In this document: piece by piece, positions 8,041-17,476 of the stretch
Layout of the letters: each line of letters starts with the position of its first letter
Numbering within the stretch: the stretch's first letter is position 1
DNA from: Egibacter rhizosphaerae
Lineage (GTDB): Bacteria > Actinomycetota > Nitriliruptoria > Euzebyales > Egibacteraceae
Length of the DNA: 64,000 nucleotides
Direction: 5' to 3'
Assembly: GCF_004322855.1 (NCBI RefSeq)
Contig: NZ_CP036402.1
Location: forward strand, 868,001-932,000
Translations under genes and position numbers: made by a program
Notes under the pieces: generated by a model
The model's input: the letters and a program-made list of their open reading frames with translations, nothing else
Database searches by the model: none
Told to the model about the DNA's origin: nothing

Positions 8041-9086
8041 TGGCAGCCGAGAACGCGGCGATCTGGGCCGATGAGGCCGAGGTGGTGTTCCGACGCCGTG
8101 GCCGTCCGCCGGTGTGCGCGGTCTCCGGTCTTGGCCTGGACGTGCCGGCCGGGACGGTGTTCTGCCTGCTGGGGCCAAACGGCTCGGGCAAGACCACGGT
8201 GGTCAACTTGCTCGTCGGTCTGCTGCGGCCAACGCGCGGGGCCGTGGCGGTGGCGGGGATGGACCCTCATCGGCAGCGCCGCGAAGTGCTGCGGCGCGTG
8301 GCCGTAGTGCCGCAGGAGACCGCGCTGTACGAGGAGCTGACCGGCAGGGAGAACCTCGAGTTCCACGCCCGCTACTACGGAGTCACCAGGGCGGCGGAGC
8401 GCCGGCGCATCGACGCGGCCTTGGAGTTGGTCTCGCTCGAAGGCACGGCCGGAGAGCGGGTGGGAACGTACTCGGGCGGGATGCGCCGCCGGCTGCTGCT
8501 GGCCCGTGCGCTGCTCACCGACCCGTCGGTGATCGTCCTCGACGAGCCGACCCTGGGCGTCGACGTCCAGTCCCGCCAGGCGATCTGGGAGCGCATCGAC
8601 GCGCTCGCCGACGAGGGCCGCACGATCCTGCTGACCACCAACCTCATGGAGGAGGCCGAGCGGCTCGGACGTGACCTGCTCGTCATCGACGAGGGACGCC
8701 CCGTCGCCGCGGGCACGCCCGGCGAGCTCAAGGCCACCGTCGCGCAGCGCACGGTGCGCCTGCAGGCATCCGACGAGCCCACGGCGGCGAACATCACCGA
8801 GCGATTCGCCGGACTGTCGGCTCAACGCAGCGGCATCGAGGTGCGCGTGGCGGTACCCACCGGCGACAGCGTCCCCTCCACCCTGCGAGCGCTCCTCGAC
8901 GCCGTTGAGTCGGACGGTCACGCCCTGGAGGGCATCGCGGTCGACGAGCCGTCGCTGCACGACGTGTTCCTGCGCGTCACCGGCCGAGCGCTGCGCGACC
9001 GCGCCGTCTCCTCGCCGGCACTCCCCGCGGTCGACGCGGGGACGAGCACGGCCCCGCGCGTGGCGGCCGCGGAGGACCAGCGATGA
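8041..9086 (+). CDS. ABC transporter ATP-binding protein (drug-exporter type)
   Basis: 348-residue ABC ATPase energising the two permeases downstream. Walker A GPNGSGKTT at 45-53, signature YSGGM at 144-148 and Walker B VIVLDEP at 164-170 are all intact, so it is probably active. The C-terminal extension ending in HDVFLRVTGRAL is of the DrrA/CcmA-like exporter type. ATG 8041 with upstream GGAGAGGG is chosen; an upstream GTG at 7950 would place the operator inside the gene. The stop overlaps the first permease by 4 bases. Confidence 0.93.
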
Positions 9087-10204
9087 TCACCAGCGCTCGT
9101 GCGACGTTGGCGATCGCCGGCAAGGATCTGTGCGCTGCCCGCCGACGGCCGCTGTTCCCCGCACTCGTCGTCGTGGTCTCGGCGCTGTTCGTCGGCGTCT
9201 ACGCCCTCGTGGTCCAGGTCTCGGCCACCACCCCGGCCGCCGTGGCTGACGGCGGCGGCAGCGAGCCGTTGCACGCAGCGCTCGCGGACCTCGACAGCGT
9301 CGACGGACCCATGCTCGAGCTGCGCACCAGCGAGCCCGCCCAAGCCCGGCGGCTCTTCGAGGACGGCGCCACCAACGCGCTGCTCGCCCTCCCCGACCTC
9401 GGCGAGGCGACCGGAGGGGACGCCCCGGCCACGCTCACCCTCGAAGTGCGCAACCTCAACTCCGACCTCGTCAAGAACGTGGAGCTGCGCGCCGAGCAGG
9501 CCGTCCGCGACTACGCCACGGCCCACACGGATGCCGACCTCGTCACCGTCCACGAGACCCCGCAGTTCGACGCCGACATGCGGATCAGCACCTACCTCGG
9601 CACCGCCCTACTGCTGTTCGCGGTCATGTTCGCCGCCACGGTCGGCACCGGGGCGCTGACCGCGGCCGAGTGGGAGCAACGCACCGCCAAGGCGGCCGTG
9701 CTCTCGCCCGCCGGACCGCTGCCGCTGCTGGCCGGCAAGTGGCTGTCGGGCGCAGCGATCAGCGCCGCGGCGCTCGCGCTCGTGCTGCCCGCCTTGGCGG
9801 TCGTGCTCGACTATCCCGTCACCTCGCTCGGGCTCCCCGCCCTGGTGGGGATCGGCGCGCTGTGGTGGTACGGCGCGGGGATCGGCGCGCTGCTGGGGAT
9901 GCTGCTGCGCCGCTCGCTGCCCCTCGTTCCCGTGTGCGTCGTCATCTCGGTCTTGCACCTGCTCATCAGCGGCTACGAGTCCTACATCCGTGGCTTCGCC
10001 CACGACGGCGCCGTCGCCGCGCTGTGGCGCGCGACCCACTGGTGGCCCACCGCCGCGCTCGCGGACCAGATCCGCTTCGACGCCGCCGGCACCGCGGTCG
10101 CCGTTGACTGGCTCGCGACGGCAGGAGCGAGCACCGTCGCCACGGCCGCGGCACTGGCCGCCGTCCTGCTGCACCGCCGCCTCGCGTTCACCCACGGCCA
10201 GTGA
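9083..10204 (+). CDS. ABC-2 type exporter permease
   Basis: 373-residue permease: one N-terminal transmembrane segment (about 28-48), a large extracytoplasmic domain (about 50-165), then five hydrophobic segments to the C-terminus. This is the ABC2_membrane_3 layout. The motif EWEQRTAKAAVLSPAGPLPL matches the conserved cytoplasmic EExxGT-like loop of this family. It overlaps the ATPase gene by 4 bases and is followed 10 bases later by a second permease, so the exporter is probably a heteromeric complex. The substrate is unknown; TetR control suggests a xenobiotic. Confidence 0.9.
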   Translation: MITSARATLAIAGKDLCAARRRPLFPALVVVVSALFVGVYALVVQVSATTPAAVADGGGSEPLHAALADLDSVDGPMLELRTSEPAQARRLFEDGATNALLALPDLGEATGGDAPATLTLEVRNLNSDLVKNVELRAEQAVRDYATAHTDADLVTVHETPQFDADMRISTYLGTALLLFAVMFAATVGTGALTAAEWEQRTAKAAVLSPAGPLPLLAGKWLSGAAISAAALALVLPALAVVLDYPVTSLGLPALVGIGALWWYGAGIGALLGMLLRRSLPLVPVCVVISVLHLLISGYESYIRGFAHDGAVAALWRATHWWPTAALADQIRFDAAGTAVAVDWLATAGASTVATAAALAAVLLHRRLAFTHGQ

Positions 10205-10214
10205 GGAGGCATCC

Positions 10215-11324
10215 ATGACCGTGCTGCGCGCCGTACTCGCCGCGCACCGACGCAACCTTCGACTGGCCCGCCGCGACCCGACGCTGCTGCTGCAAGCCGC
10301 CGTCGTCCCCCTCGTCGTCCTCGGCCTGTGCGCGGTGATCTTCGGCGGTGGGGGCGACGACTGGCCAGTCGCGGTCACCGACCACGCGGACACCGAGCGA
10401 TCCCGGGCGCTGGTGGCAGCAATCGAGGACTCCCGCTCGGGCATCTCCCCCTACTTCGACATCGTCCAGACCAACCCACAGCGCGCCGCCGAGCAGCTCG
10501 ACGAAGGACGACTGCAGCTACACGTCGAGATCCCCGCCGACTTCGACGCGACACGAGCGATCGACGTCGCGACCTACAACATCAACAGCGACGCGATGAA
10601 GAACGCCCGTCTGCGCCTCACCAACGCCCTCAACGCCTACGACGCCGACACCGGCCAGCTGCCGGTCGTCGTCGACCTCGACCGGACCGCCCCCGCAGAC
10701 GTGCCACGCACCGCCTTCATCGCCGGCAGCGCCGTGCTCCTCGCACTTGCCTTCGGCGCCGCCCTGCTCGCGGCCAACCTCTTCGCCGTCGACGCCGAGG
10801 CCCGCACCAGCAAGGAGATCGTGCTCTCACCGCTCGGTCCCGCGTGGGCCGGCGTCGCCGCCGCCCTGTCCGGGATCACCCTCGCTCCCCTGTCGGCGCT
10901 ACCGACCCTCCTCGCCGCCACCACGGCGTTCGGGCTGTCACCCGCCCCCGACGACGCCGTCCGCGCCGGTGCACTCCTCCCTCCGATCCTGCTCGCCGCC
11001 GCCGGCACCGGCGTCGCCGTCGCTGGTCTGCTGCGCCGACACCGCGCCCTACAGCCGGTCATCATCCTCGCCGGCATCGCGAGCTTCTTCGCCGCCGGCG
11101 GCCTCGTCGGCGTCGCCGACCTCCCGCCCGCGGCGCGAGCCTTCGCGGCTGTTTGGCCGCCGTCACGCGTCTTCGAGTGGCTCAATCCGGTGATGCACGG
11201 GTTCACCGCGCCGATACCACCGACTCAGTGGGCTGCGGGGGGCGCCGCCGCAGTCGCCGGCCTGGCCCTCGCCTCCCTCACCGGCCAGCGGGAGCGTGCC
11301 CTGTTCACCCGTCCGCGCCGCTGA
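10215..11324 (+). CDS. ABC-2 type exporter permease, second subunit
   Basis: 369-residue paralogue of the preceding permease: N-terminal transmembrane segment at about 28-48, an extracytoplasmic domain containing YNINSDAMKNARLRL (the neighbour has a similar RNLNSDLVKNVELR), then five C-terminal membrane segments. The cytoplasmic loop DAEARTSKEIVLSPLGPAW is the family motif. ATG 10215 has GAGGAGG 5 bases upstream. Last gene of the TetR-controlled exporter operon. Confidence 0.9.
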   Translation: MTVLRAVLAAHRRNLRLARRDPTLLLQAAVVPLVVLGLCAVIFGGGGDDWPVAVTDHADTERSRALVAAIEDSRSGISPYFDIVQTNPQRAAEQLDEGRLQLHVEIPADFDATRAIDVATYNINSDAMKNARLRLTNALNAYDADTGQLPVVVDLDRTAPADVPRTAFIAGSAVLLALAFGAALLAANLFAVDAEARTSKEIVLSPLGPAWAGVAAALSGITLAPLSALPTLLAATTAFGLSPAPDDAVRAGALLPPILLAAAGTGVAVAGLLRRHRALQPVIILAGIASFFAAGGLVGVADLPPAARAFAAVWPPSRVFEWLNPVMHGFTAPIPPTQWAAGGAAAVAGLALASLTGQRERALFTRPRR

Positions 11325-11400
11325 CCGCACCAGCCCTGGACGGTGGGGCCGCACGCGGCGGGCGTCGCCCGCTGCGCAACCGCGTGAACACCTCCGCCGG

Positions 11401-11895
11401 CTACCCCGTGGGTGCGGAGCCGACCGGCGCCGTCGCGTCATCGGGCTCGGCTGCGGTGGGGGCGCGACCGGCGACGAGCCGTCGTGCCATCCACCGCGCG
11501 GCCGCGATGACGCCAGGCAGCAGGACCACACAGATCAGCGCGCCGATTCCGAGCTCGAGGGCGACATCGCCGAGCGGTGCTCCCTCGACGCCGGCCTCGT
11601 ACGCGGGGGCCAGGAAGTAGTACGCCGGCATGAGGTAGCCGGGCCGCTGCGGCAGATCCGGCCAGACGAGGCGAGCAGCGCCTGTAGCGTGCCGCGCTCC
11701 TTCTCCTCCACCAGACTCGAGGCCGGGACATCCCTCCGGGGATGGCGACGGCGTACATGACCAGCAGCGGCAGCAGCCGCCACGGATCAGCAGCGTGAGC
11801 ACGATCGGTACCACCAGCGCCCACAGCACGATCGGCGAGCGCGGCCGGAGGCGCAGTTCCTTGCGAAGGACCTGCCAGGCCCGGCGTAGGCTCAT
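11401..11895 (-). pseudogene. ABC exporter permease, internally deleted and frameshifted
   Basis: Begins with an intact N-terminus (MSLRRAWQVLRKELRLRPRS, first membrane segment ending LTLLIRG), then jumps directly to C-terminal material. Conserved pieces PLLVMYAVAIPGG and SLVEEKERGTLQALL lie in two other frames before the original frame resumes at YFLAPAYEAG. About 200 residues of the extracytoplasmic domain are missing. It is the third gene of a minus-strand exporter locus whose middle permease is intact. Confidence 0.8.
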
Positions 11896-11932
11896 CGCTG
11901 CCCCCTCTTCTGCCTCGCGTGTGGACCCTGCC

Positions 11933-13024
11933 TCACGTGCGGGCGACGCGGCGGCCCAGCACCGCGGTGCCGACCACGAACAGGCCGACGCACCACGCGG
12001 CGAGCGCGCCGAGGTACGGCCAGGCCTCGGCCCAACCCTCGTCGTAGCCGGCCGTGCGCACGAGCGTCTCGACGAGCCCGTAGCTCGGCAACACCTGCAC
12101 CCACCACTCCGGCGTGCCGGGGAACAGGACCGCGAACGCGGGAATCGCGAGCGGCACGAAGAGCAACACGCTCCAGAACACCACCCCGACGAAGTCCTGC
12201 CCCGTCGAGCCGGCAAGCAGGCCGATGCCAGTGACGAGCAGCGCGCCGAGGGCGAGGACCGTGAGGATGAGCCCCGGCCGGTGGGTGAGCGTGCCGGTCA
12301 CCAGGGCGATCAGCACCGCCTGACCGAACGCGAGCACGGTGCCGAGCACCGCCTTGGCCGCGAGCACGTCGCTGACGCGCGCCGGTGTGGTGACCAGCGC
12401 GGTCGCGGTGCGCTGCGCGAGCTCCACGGCGACGAGGGAGGCCAGCGCGAACATCTCCATCGTGAGGACGATGAAGACGACGAGAGGCCGGAGTTGCTCG
12501 CGTAGCGACAGCGGGTCGTCGGCGCGGTCGATGCCGAGGACCATCCCCTCGACCTCGGGGACCTCGACCGGCGGTGCGTCGCCGGCGATGGCGAACGCCA
12601 CCTCGCGCGCGGCTCCCGCGAGCGCGGGGCGCAGGCCCTCGGGTACCTCCGCACCGACGTACAACTCGACCGTCGTGGGCTCGCCTGCGATGACGGACGC
12701 GACGAACCCGTCGGGGAACGCGAGCCCCGCGGCGACGTCCTCGCCCTCGGCGACGGCATCCTCGAGCGCGCCGGCCGAGTCGAACGCTGTGATGGCAAAC
12801 CCCTCGTCGCCGGCGTCGTCCGCAGCGTCGTCGACGAGCTGCTTGGCGCCGGGCAGGTGGATACCGACCGGCACCGTCGCCTCGACCGTCGCCGGCAGCA
12901 GCCAGAACAGCCCGCCGAAGAACACGAGCCCGAGGACCGTGATGAACAGGTAGAACCGGTCCCGGGAGAACAGGCGCAGGTCTTTGCCGACGATCGCGGC
13001 GACGATGCGGGCCCGCGCGCGCAC
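11933..13024 (-). CDS. ABC-2 type exporter permease
   Basis: 363-residue intact permease: cytoplasmic N-terminus IVGKDLRLFSRDRFYL, first membrane segment about 27-46, an acidic extracytoplasmic domain to about 190, then six hydrophobic segments. ELAQRTATALVTTPARVSDVLAAK corresponds to the conserved coupling loop. It lies between a broken ATPase gene (13033) and a broken partner permease (11401), so although its frame is open, the transporter it served is probably non-functional unless another ATPase substitutes. Confidence 0.88.
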   Translation of the reverse strand: MRARARIVAAIVGKDLRLFSRDRFYLFITVLGLVFFGGLFWLLPATVEATVPVGIHLPGAKQLVDDAADDAGDEGFAITAFDSAGALEDAVAEGEDVAAGLAFPDGFVASVIAGEPTTVELYVGAEVPEGLRPALAGAAREVAFAIAGDAPPVEVPEVEGMVLGIDRADDPLSLREQLRPLVVFIVLTMEMFALASLVAVELAQRTATALVTTPARVSDVLAAKAVLGTVLAFGQAVLIALVTGTLTHRPGLILTVLALGALLVTGIGLLAGSTGQDFVGVVFWSVLLFVPLAIPAFAVLFPGTPEWWVQVLPSYGLVETLVRTAGYDEGWAEAWPYLGALAAWCVGLFVVGTAVLGRRVART

Positions 13025-13032
13025 GCTGTTCC

Positions 13033-13596
13033 CTAGCCGAGTCGCCGCCCGGCGAACTCGACGAAGACATCCTCGAGCGTCGCCTCGTCGGTATCCACGG
13101 TGAGGAACAGCACATCAGGGCGGTTGAGCAGCGCCCGGGCGACGGTGAGGCGCTGGCGCTCCCCTTGGGGTACTCGTTCACCCGGTCGCCACCACGGCCG
13201 GTCAGGCCGACGCGGTCCAGCAGCTCGTCGAGGTCGACGTTGCGCAGGCCGAACAGCCGAGCGAAGAACGCGAGGTTCTCCCGGCCCGAGAGGCCCGGGT
13301 ACAGGTTCTTCTCCTCGAACACCACGCCGATGCGCGCCTGGATGGCCTCCCGCTGTGCCGGCATGGCCAGCCCAAGGATTTCGATGTCGCCAGCTTGGGG
13401 GGTCAGCAAGCCGATGAGCATGCGGATCGTCGTCGACTTCCCCGCCCCGTTCGGTCCGAGCAACCCGAGGATCTCGCCGGGGGCGACCCCCAGGGGACAC
13501 GCCGTCGGCGGCGACGAGGTCCCCGTAGGCGTAGCGCAAGCCCTCCGCCCGCACCGCCATGTCGAGCGCGTCGGGCAGTCGCAGTCGCGGACTCAT
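13033..13596 (-). pseudogene. ABC transporter ATP-binding protein, frameshifted, lacking Walker B
   Basis: The start frame reads AVRAEGLRYAYGDLVAADGV. After a shift near 13500 the next frame supplies [20 protein letters not shown] (Walker A) through RVGLTGRGGDRVNEYPKG. A second shift near 13165 returns to ERQRLTVARALLNRPDVLFL, which then joins TVDTDEATLEDVFVEFAGR. The DEPTxGLD Walker B/D-loop to H-loop region (about 80 residues) is deleted. Two shifts plus a catalytic deletion make this a clear pseudogene. Confidence 0.88.
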
Positions 13597-14040
13597 CGTA
13601 CGCCTGACGCCAACCCCCCCGCCCCCGATGCCTTGCCCGACACCGGGTCTCGATGCGCCAGCCCGTCAGGAGGGCCGCGATGACGTGGTCCCGCCGCAGT
13701 CGAGCAGCTCCTCACTCGCGTGCCCGGCTGGTGAACACAAACTCACCCAGCGCGGCGACCAGCAGGAGCAGCAGACCCGCGCGCAGCGCCAGTCGCATAC
13801 TCGCAGCGGCCTGAACGCGCACGAACGACAGGAGCGTAACCGCTGCTCCGCCAGGTTCATCTTCACTTCCCGGTCGACCGCACCGAAGGAATGGGCGATC
13901 AACTAGATTTAATGGTTGACCAGCCGGTCTCTAGGTTGAACGCCAGAGCCGGATGCGCCCCACCCAAGCAACTCGCCCGAATCGATCGTGGCACCGACGG
14001 CAGCGCGGTTCGCGACAGGATCATGCCTCCGCCGGTCACC
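13597..14040 (-). other. intergenic region with possible small decayed gene
   Basis: On the minus strand a frame beginning MNLAEQRLRS (ATG near 13862) continues, after a one-base shift, through FVRVQAAASMRLALRAG and a single hydrophobic helix to FVFTSRARE, stopping near 13724. This could be a small membrane protein or the N-terminus of something larger, but no family is recognisable. Nothing else is supported. Confidence 0.3.
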
Positions 14041-14070
14041 GCGACGAACGGAGACGAACGGAGGCGAACG
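14041..14070 (+). repeat. three tandem 10-bp repeats before CPBP gene
   Basis: Units GCGACGAACG, GAGACGAACG and GAGGCGAACG lie head to tail and end one base before the ATG at 14072. The last unit supplies the GGAGG-like ribosome-binding site. Gain or loss of a unit would alter leader spacing. Confidence 0.7.
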
Positions 14071-14071
14071 G

Positions 14072-14944
14072 ATGACCACGATGATCGGCACGGGCCGCCG
14101 CCCGAACGTAGTCGTTCGGCTCGCGGCGGTGATCACGGCGAGTCTGCTGATCTGGCTGGCGATGGGATGGCTGGCCGACACGGCGTTCGCCGCATGGCCG
14201 CCGAACATTGCCCACACCGCCAACGCCGTGGTCGTGTTAGTCCTGGCGGTCCCGATGGTCATAGCCGCTCGCCGTTACCTCGACCGGCGCCCCTGGGCAG
14301 GCCTGCGGGTGACCGGGCCCGGCGAGGGCTGGCGGCCGTTGGTCGTGGGCGCGGTGTCGTGGCTGGTCCCGGGGGTGGCTGGCATCGTGCTCGCGGTGTC
14401 GCGGGGATGGGTGCAGATCTCGGTCACCGGGCCGGTGACAACGCTGGTGGGCACCGTCGGACTGCTCGTCGTGCTCGTGCTGGTCTTCGAGGCCTTCCCC
14501 GAGGAGGTGATCATGCGCGGCTACGTCTACCGCAACCTCGCCGCGGCGATGCCACCATGGAGCGCGGTCGCGGTCCAGACGCTGCTGTTCACCCTGTTCG
14601 GGACCGTCCTCTGGACGGTCACGGCCGGCTGGACGGCCGCTGCCGAACAAGCGGGCATGTTCGTGGGGATGGGCGCGGTACTGGGCTGCATCCGTGTCAT
14701 GACCGGCAACGTGTGGGCCTGCATCGGATACCACCTCGTCTTCCAGGTCGCCGCGCAGCTGCTGCTCGGCGACCGGCACAGCATCGTCACCGTCGACGGT
14801 GCGCAGACGCTCACGCTGGTCGCGTTCGCGACCGCGTTCGCCATCGGACCGATCATCACCGCGCTGCTGTCACCCAACGATGCCAACTGGAGCCGTCCCG
14901 AACCCGACGGCACTCCAACGCGTCCCACCGGCATGGCCAGCTGA
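14072..14944 (+). CDS. CPBP-family (type II CAAX prenyl endopeptidase Rce1-like) membrane protein
   Basis: 290-residue membrane protein with about eight hydrophobic segments. CPBP motif 1, EExxxR, is present at 144-149 ([10 protein letters not shown]), and a later GYHLVFQ supplies a histidine. Motif 2 (FxxxH) is not seen: the corresponding segment reads [11 protein letters not shown]. Peptidase activity is therefore uncertain. In bacteria such proteins are intramembrane proteases or bacteriocin-immunity-like factors. Start ATG 14072 follows the 10-bp repeats. It is convergent with the ABC stump downstream. Confidence 0.8.
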   Translation: MTTMIGTGRRPNVVVRLAAVITASLLIWLAMGWLADTAFAAWPPNIAHTANAVVVLVLAVPMVIAARRYLDRRPWAGLRVTGPGEGWRPLVVGAVSWLVPGVAGIVLAVSRGWVQISVTGPVTTLVGTVGLLVVLVLVFEAFPEEVIMRGYVYRNLAAAMPPWSAVAVQTLLFTLFGTVLWTVTAGWTAAAEQAGMFVGMGAVLGCIRVMTGNVWACIGYHLVFQVAAQLLLGDRHSIVTVDGAQTLTLVAFATAFAIGPIITALLSPNDANWSRPEPDGTPTRPTGMAS

Positions 14945-15017
14945 CCGGCAATGCGCTCGTTAACGGCTGCGTGATCATCGTCCCGATCGGGGGGAGCCAC
15001 AGGCCCCCGCGACCCGG

Positions 15018-15174
15018 AACCGAGCAGGATCCTGATGGTGGTGGACTTGCCCGCGCCGTTCGGCCCGAGAAACCCATGAACCTCGCCAGGCTGCACGGTC
15101 AGGTCGAGGCGGTCGAGCGCGCGGTGGGTGCCGAAGGTCTTGACGAGTTGGCGGATGCCGATTGCGGCGGACAT
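15018..15174 (-). pseudogene. ABC transporter ATP-binding protein, N-terminal stump
   Basis: Only about 52 residues remain: [20 protein letters not shown], then [19 protein letters not shown] with an intact Walker A, after which family similarity stops abruptly at about 15018 and unrelated sequence follows. Its ATG overlaps the TetR stop by one base (TGATG), so this was a TetR-ABC operon whose exporter has been lost by truncation. Confidence 0.85.
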
Positions 15175-15842
15175 CAGGTCCCCTCTTCTGGCGCGGCGGT
15201 GCGGATGGTGCGGACGGTTTCCCTGATGCCGCGGCCCGTATCCGAGTCGGCGAACTCACCCATGGCGGAGTACACGTCGAGCATGGCCATCGGTATGCGG
15301 CCCGATCGGAGGCTCTCCTCCGGGGTCAGGCCAAAGCGGCGGCTGATCCACTCGATGAGCAGCGCCGTGCTCATGTGCATCGCGGTCATCATCGTGGCGG
15401 CGTCGTCAGCGGAATCGCTTCCCGGCGGGAACCGCTCCGGCCAGGCCGAGGTCAGGAACTCCCGTGTGCCGGCGGCCAAGTGGTCGAACACCTCGTCAGC
15501 AGTCTGCGAGCCCTCGAGCGCCGCCCGAGAGAGGTAGCGCATGAGGAGTGGGCCTTCCGCGAACAGGTCGCCGAGGGCGTTCGCATCCGCCAACTGACCC
15601 TTCTCGTGCAGATGCAACACCCGACGGTTGAAGACCTCGATCACCAGCTCATCGCAGGCCACCCGCAGCCCGGCCTTGGTGCCGAAATGATGCTGCACCA
15701 GGCCGAGGGACACCCCCGCCGCGGAAGCGATCCCCCGCATCGTCGCGCCTTCGATGCCCTTCTCCGCGAACTGTTCGAGTGCGGCATCCCGGATCCGAGC
15801 ACGGGCGGTCAGATCCGAAGGCTCGTAGTGGTGGGTACCCAT
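15174..15842 (-). CDS. TetR family transcriptional regulator
   Basis: 222-residue TetR regulator. The HTH spans about residues 12-60 ([17 protein letters not shown], then [20 protein letters not shown]). The C-terminal domain is similar to regulators adjacent to daunorubicin-type ABC exporters. ATG 15842 is chosen; a promoter (TTGACG/TATCGT) with an embedded perfect palindrome lies immediately upstream, indicating autoregulation. Its co-transcribed target, an ABC ATPase, is reduced to a stump, so this is a regulator that has lost its operon. Confidence 0.9.
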   Translation of the reverse strand: MGTHHYEPSDLTARARIRDAALEQFAEKGIEGATMRGIASAAGVSLGLVQHHFGTKAGLRVACDELVIEVFNRRVLHLHEKGQLADANALGDLFAEGPLLMRYLSRAALEGSQTADEVFDHLAAGTREFLTSAWPERFPPGSDSADDAATMMTAMHMSTALLIEWISRRFGLTPEESLRSGRIPMAMLDVYSAMGEFADSDTGRGIRETVRTIRTAAPEEGT

Positions 15843-15849
15843 GCGATGG

Positions 15850-15878
15850 ACGATACGCTCGTATCGGAAGCACGTCAA
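15850..15878 (-). promoter_or_regulatory. TetR promoter with embedded operator
   Basis: On the minus strand a -35 TTGACG (15878-15873) and -10 TATCGT (15855-15850) are 17 bp apart. The perfect inverted repeat CGATACG-CT-CGTATCG (15851-15866) covers the -10 and the adjoining spacer. The position predicts repression by the TetR protein encoded immediately downstream. Confidence 0.75.
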
Positions 15879-16354
15879 CCGTATTGTAACAACCCGCCCG
15901 AGGGCCGCCCGGGTGCGCTGATGGCGTTCGTGAACGGCGCCGAGGCCCTCGCGCTCGGGCGGCTCGAACCCTCGGCGCGGCGCGGATCCTCGGCGCCCGC
16001 GCGCGCTTCTTCGGTCCTCGCGCCGCGACCCCGATCGACTGTCACGAGACCGCCTGGCAACAGCAGCGCTCGACCCGCTGCGGGTACTTCGCGCACGTTT
16101 CCCCGGGAACGTGGACCCAGCACGGCGCCGCGCCGCGCCGCCCCGTTGGCCGGGTGCACTGGGCGACAGCGAGACCGCGACCTCCTGGGTTCGGCTAATG
16201 GACGGGGAGTCTCCTCGGGTGAGCGTGCGGCGGCGGAGATGCTCGGGGCCCTTCCGTCGCGCACGGGATCGTGAAACCCCCACGTGTGGATCGGCCAGGC
16301 CCGGGTAGCCCGGGGACGCCCGACGCAACGAAGCCAACACGAAAGGGAGACCCT
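15879..16354 (+). other. intergenic region, no gene recognised
   Basis: Very GC-rich stretch; open frames on both strands lack recognisable protein similarity or start signals. The ribosome-binding sequence AAAGGGAGA of the small gene at 16355 lies at its end. Confidence 0.35.
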
Positions 16355-16579
16355 ATGTCCGAGCAACCGCGTCAGCGCGAGGGGATGCTGGAGACCGGCC
16401 AGGCTGCGCAGGCGGCCGGACAAGCCGGCGGAGTGGCCGGTGGCGCCGCAGGCGCGGCTGGTGGAGGCATGATCGGCTGGGCGATCGGCATGAACGGCGG
16501 CATGATCGTCGGGTTGGTCACCGGCATGTTCCTGGGGCTGGCCATCGGCCGCAGTCGCAGCGGGCGGCTGAGCGGCTAG
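16355..16579 (+). CDS. small glycine-zipper hypothetical protein
   Basis: 74-residue protein with a Gln-rich polar N-terminus, then alternating Gly/Ala stretches (GQAGGVAGGAAGAAGGG) and two hydrophobic Gly/Met segments ending in a basic SRSGRLSG tail. Glycine-zipper proteins of this shape often insert in membranes. The start is supported by AAAGGGAGA 5 bases upstream. No named family is recognised and neighbours give no functional hint. Confidence 0.65.
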   Translation: MSEQPRQREGMLETGQAAQAAGQAGGVAGGAAGAAGGGMIGWAIGMNGGMIVGLVTGMFLGLAIGRSRSGRLSG

Positions 16580-16657
16580 CTGTCCTCGAGCCGCGGCGGG
16601 CCGCACCGGGGGTGTGCCCGCCGCCGGCCTGAGCCTACGGCGACCCCCGCCGCGCGA

Positions 16658-17035
16658 TCAGGCGGGGCGGATGAGGATCTTGCCGATGGCGTGCCCCGAC
16701 TCGACCTCTGCGAGGGCCTCGCGGGCCTGCTCGAGCGGGTAGCTGCCGGTGACGTGCGGGTCGACGAGGCCGTACTGGATGACGCTGGTCATCTTCTCCA
16801 TCGCCTCCGGGTCGCGCTGTCGGGTCGCACCGCCGAGCTCGGTGACGGCCGGGTCGGCGGCCGACATCACGGGGGCGAGGTCGGTGGCCAGACGTGCAGC
16901 CTCACGCAGGGTCTGACCGCCGACCAGATCCACGACCAAGTCCACACCCTCAGGCACCACGTCACGGACCTGTGCAGCGAACCCGTCACCCGAAGCAACG
17001 TGGGTGGCTCCGGTTGACTCCACCAGGCGGCGTTT
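16658..17035 (-). pseudogene. zinc-type dehydrogenase/quinone oxidoreductase, C-terminal half
   Basis: About 121 codons of the C-terminal half remain: STGATHVASGDG (end of Rossmann helix), DLVVDLVGGQTLREAARL, then SYPLEQAREALAEVESGHAI and GKILIRP, the canonical C-terminus of MDR/quinone oxidoreductases. The N-terminal GroES-like domain and GxGxxG motif are missing; the sequence upstream is unrelated. A second remnant of this superfamily is at 3045 and an intact member at 23185. Confidence 0.8.
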
Positions 17036-17055
17036 GCAGATCGGGGTGTGGTTAC

Positions 17056-17076
17056 CTGACCTAGGTCAGACTCGCG
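17056..17076 (+). promoter_or_regulatory. metal-locus cis-element, copy 1 (perfect 14-bp palindrome)
   Basis: CTGACCTAGGTCAG (17056-17069) is a perfect palindrome followed by ACTCGCG. A 20-base block at 17057-17076 matches 16 of 20 bases in a second copy at 17573-17592. Copy 1 lies about 70-90 bases before the HMA gene and copy 2 about 75-95 bases before the ATPase gene. A shared operator for a metal-responsive regulator is the simplest reading; that regulator is not in the window. Confidence 0.65.
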
Positions 17077-17147
17077 CGTGGCGGTGGGCCTAACGTTGCT
17101 CTTGCCAGACCACAGGCAAGGGACACATCGGAAAGGGAATCACCACC

Positions 17148-17387
17148 ATGAGCACCACGACCTCCAACCCCACCCGCACCGTGCTGCGCGCCGAGGGCTT
17201 CTCCTGCCCCTCGTGCGTGTCGAAGATCGAAAAGCGAGTCGGCCGTGTCGACGGCGTGTCCAACGTCAAGGTGCATTTCGCGTCGGCCCGAATCGAGGTC
17301 GACCACGACCCGGACGTCGCTAGCGTCGACCAGCTGGTCGCCGCCGTGGCCAAGGCGGGCTACACCGCTCGGCCGACCGCCTTCTAA
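17148..17387 (+). CDS. heavy-metal-associated (HMA) domain protein, CopZ-like metallochaperone
   Basis: 79-residue single HMA domain (ferredoxin-like fold). The metal-binding CxxC is in FSCPSCVSKIEKRVGRVDGV, with typical strands VKVHFASARIEVDHD and terminal VAKAGYTA. It is likely a cytosolic chaperone delivering a soft metal (Cu+, Zn2+ or similar) to the P-type ATPase encoded at 17669, which lacks its own N-terminal HMA domain. ATG 17148 is preceded by GGAAAGGGAATCACC. A hairpin at 17477 probably ends its transcript. Confidence 0.88.
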   Translation: MSTTTSNPTRTVLRAEGFSCPSCVSKIEKRVGRVDGVSNVKVHFASARIEVDHDPDVASVDQLVAAVAKAGYTARPTAF

Positions 17388-17411
17388 GGCAGCGTCGAAC
17401 GGCCTTCGCCC

Positions 17412-17427
17412 GGCCCCTATCGGGGCC
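17412..17427 (+). terminator. short GC hairpin after HMA gene
   Basis: GGCCCC-TATC-GGGGCC, a perfect 6-bp stem 24 bases after the HMA stop codon, without a following T-run. It may act alone or with the larger hairpin at 17477. Confidence 0.45.
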
Positions 17428-17476
17428 TTGCCGGGGTTCACCCAAGTCCTCAACCGTTCTACCCCCGGCCCGGACC

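Noticed and set aside
11795-12505. 236-codon plus-strand frame over the ABC permease locus
   Set aside because: Charged low-complexity antisense of the intact minus-strand permease.
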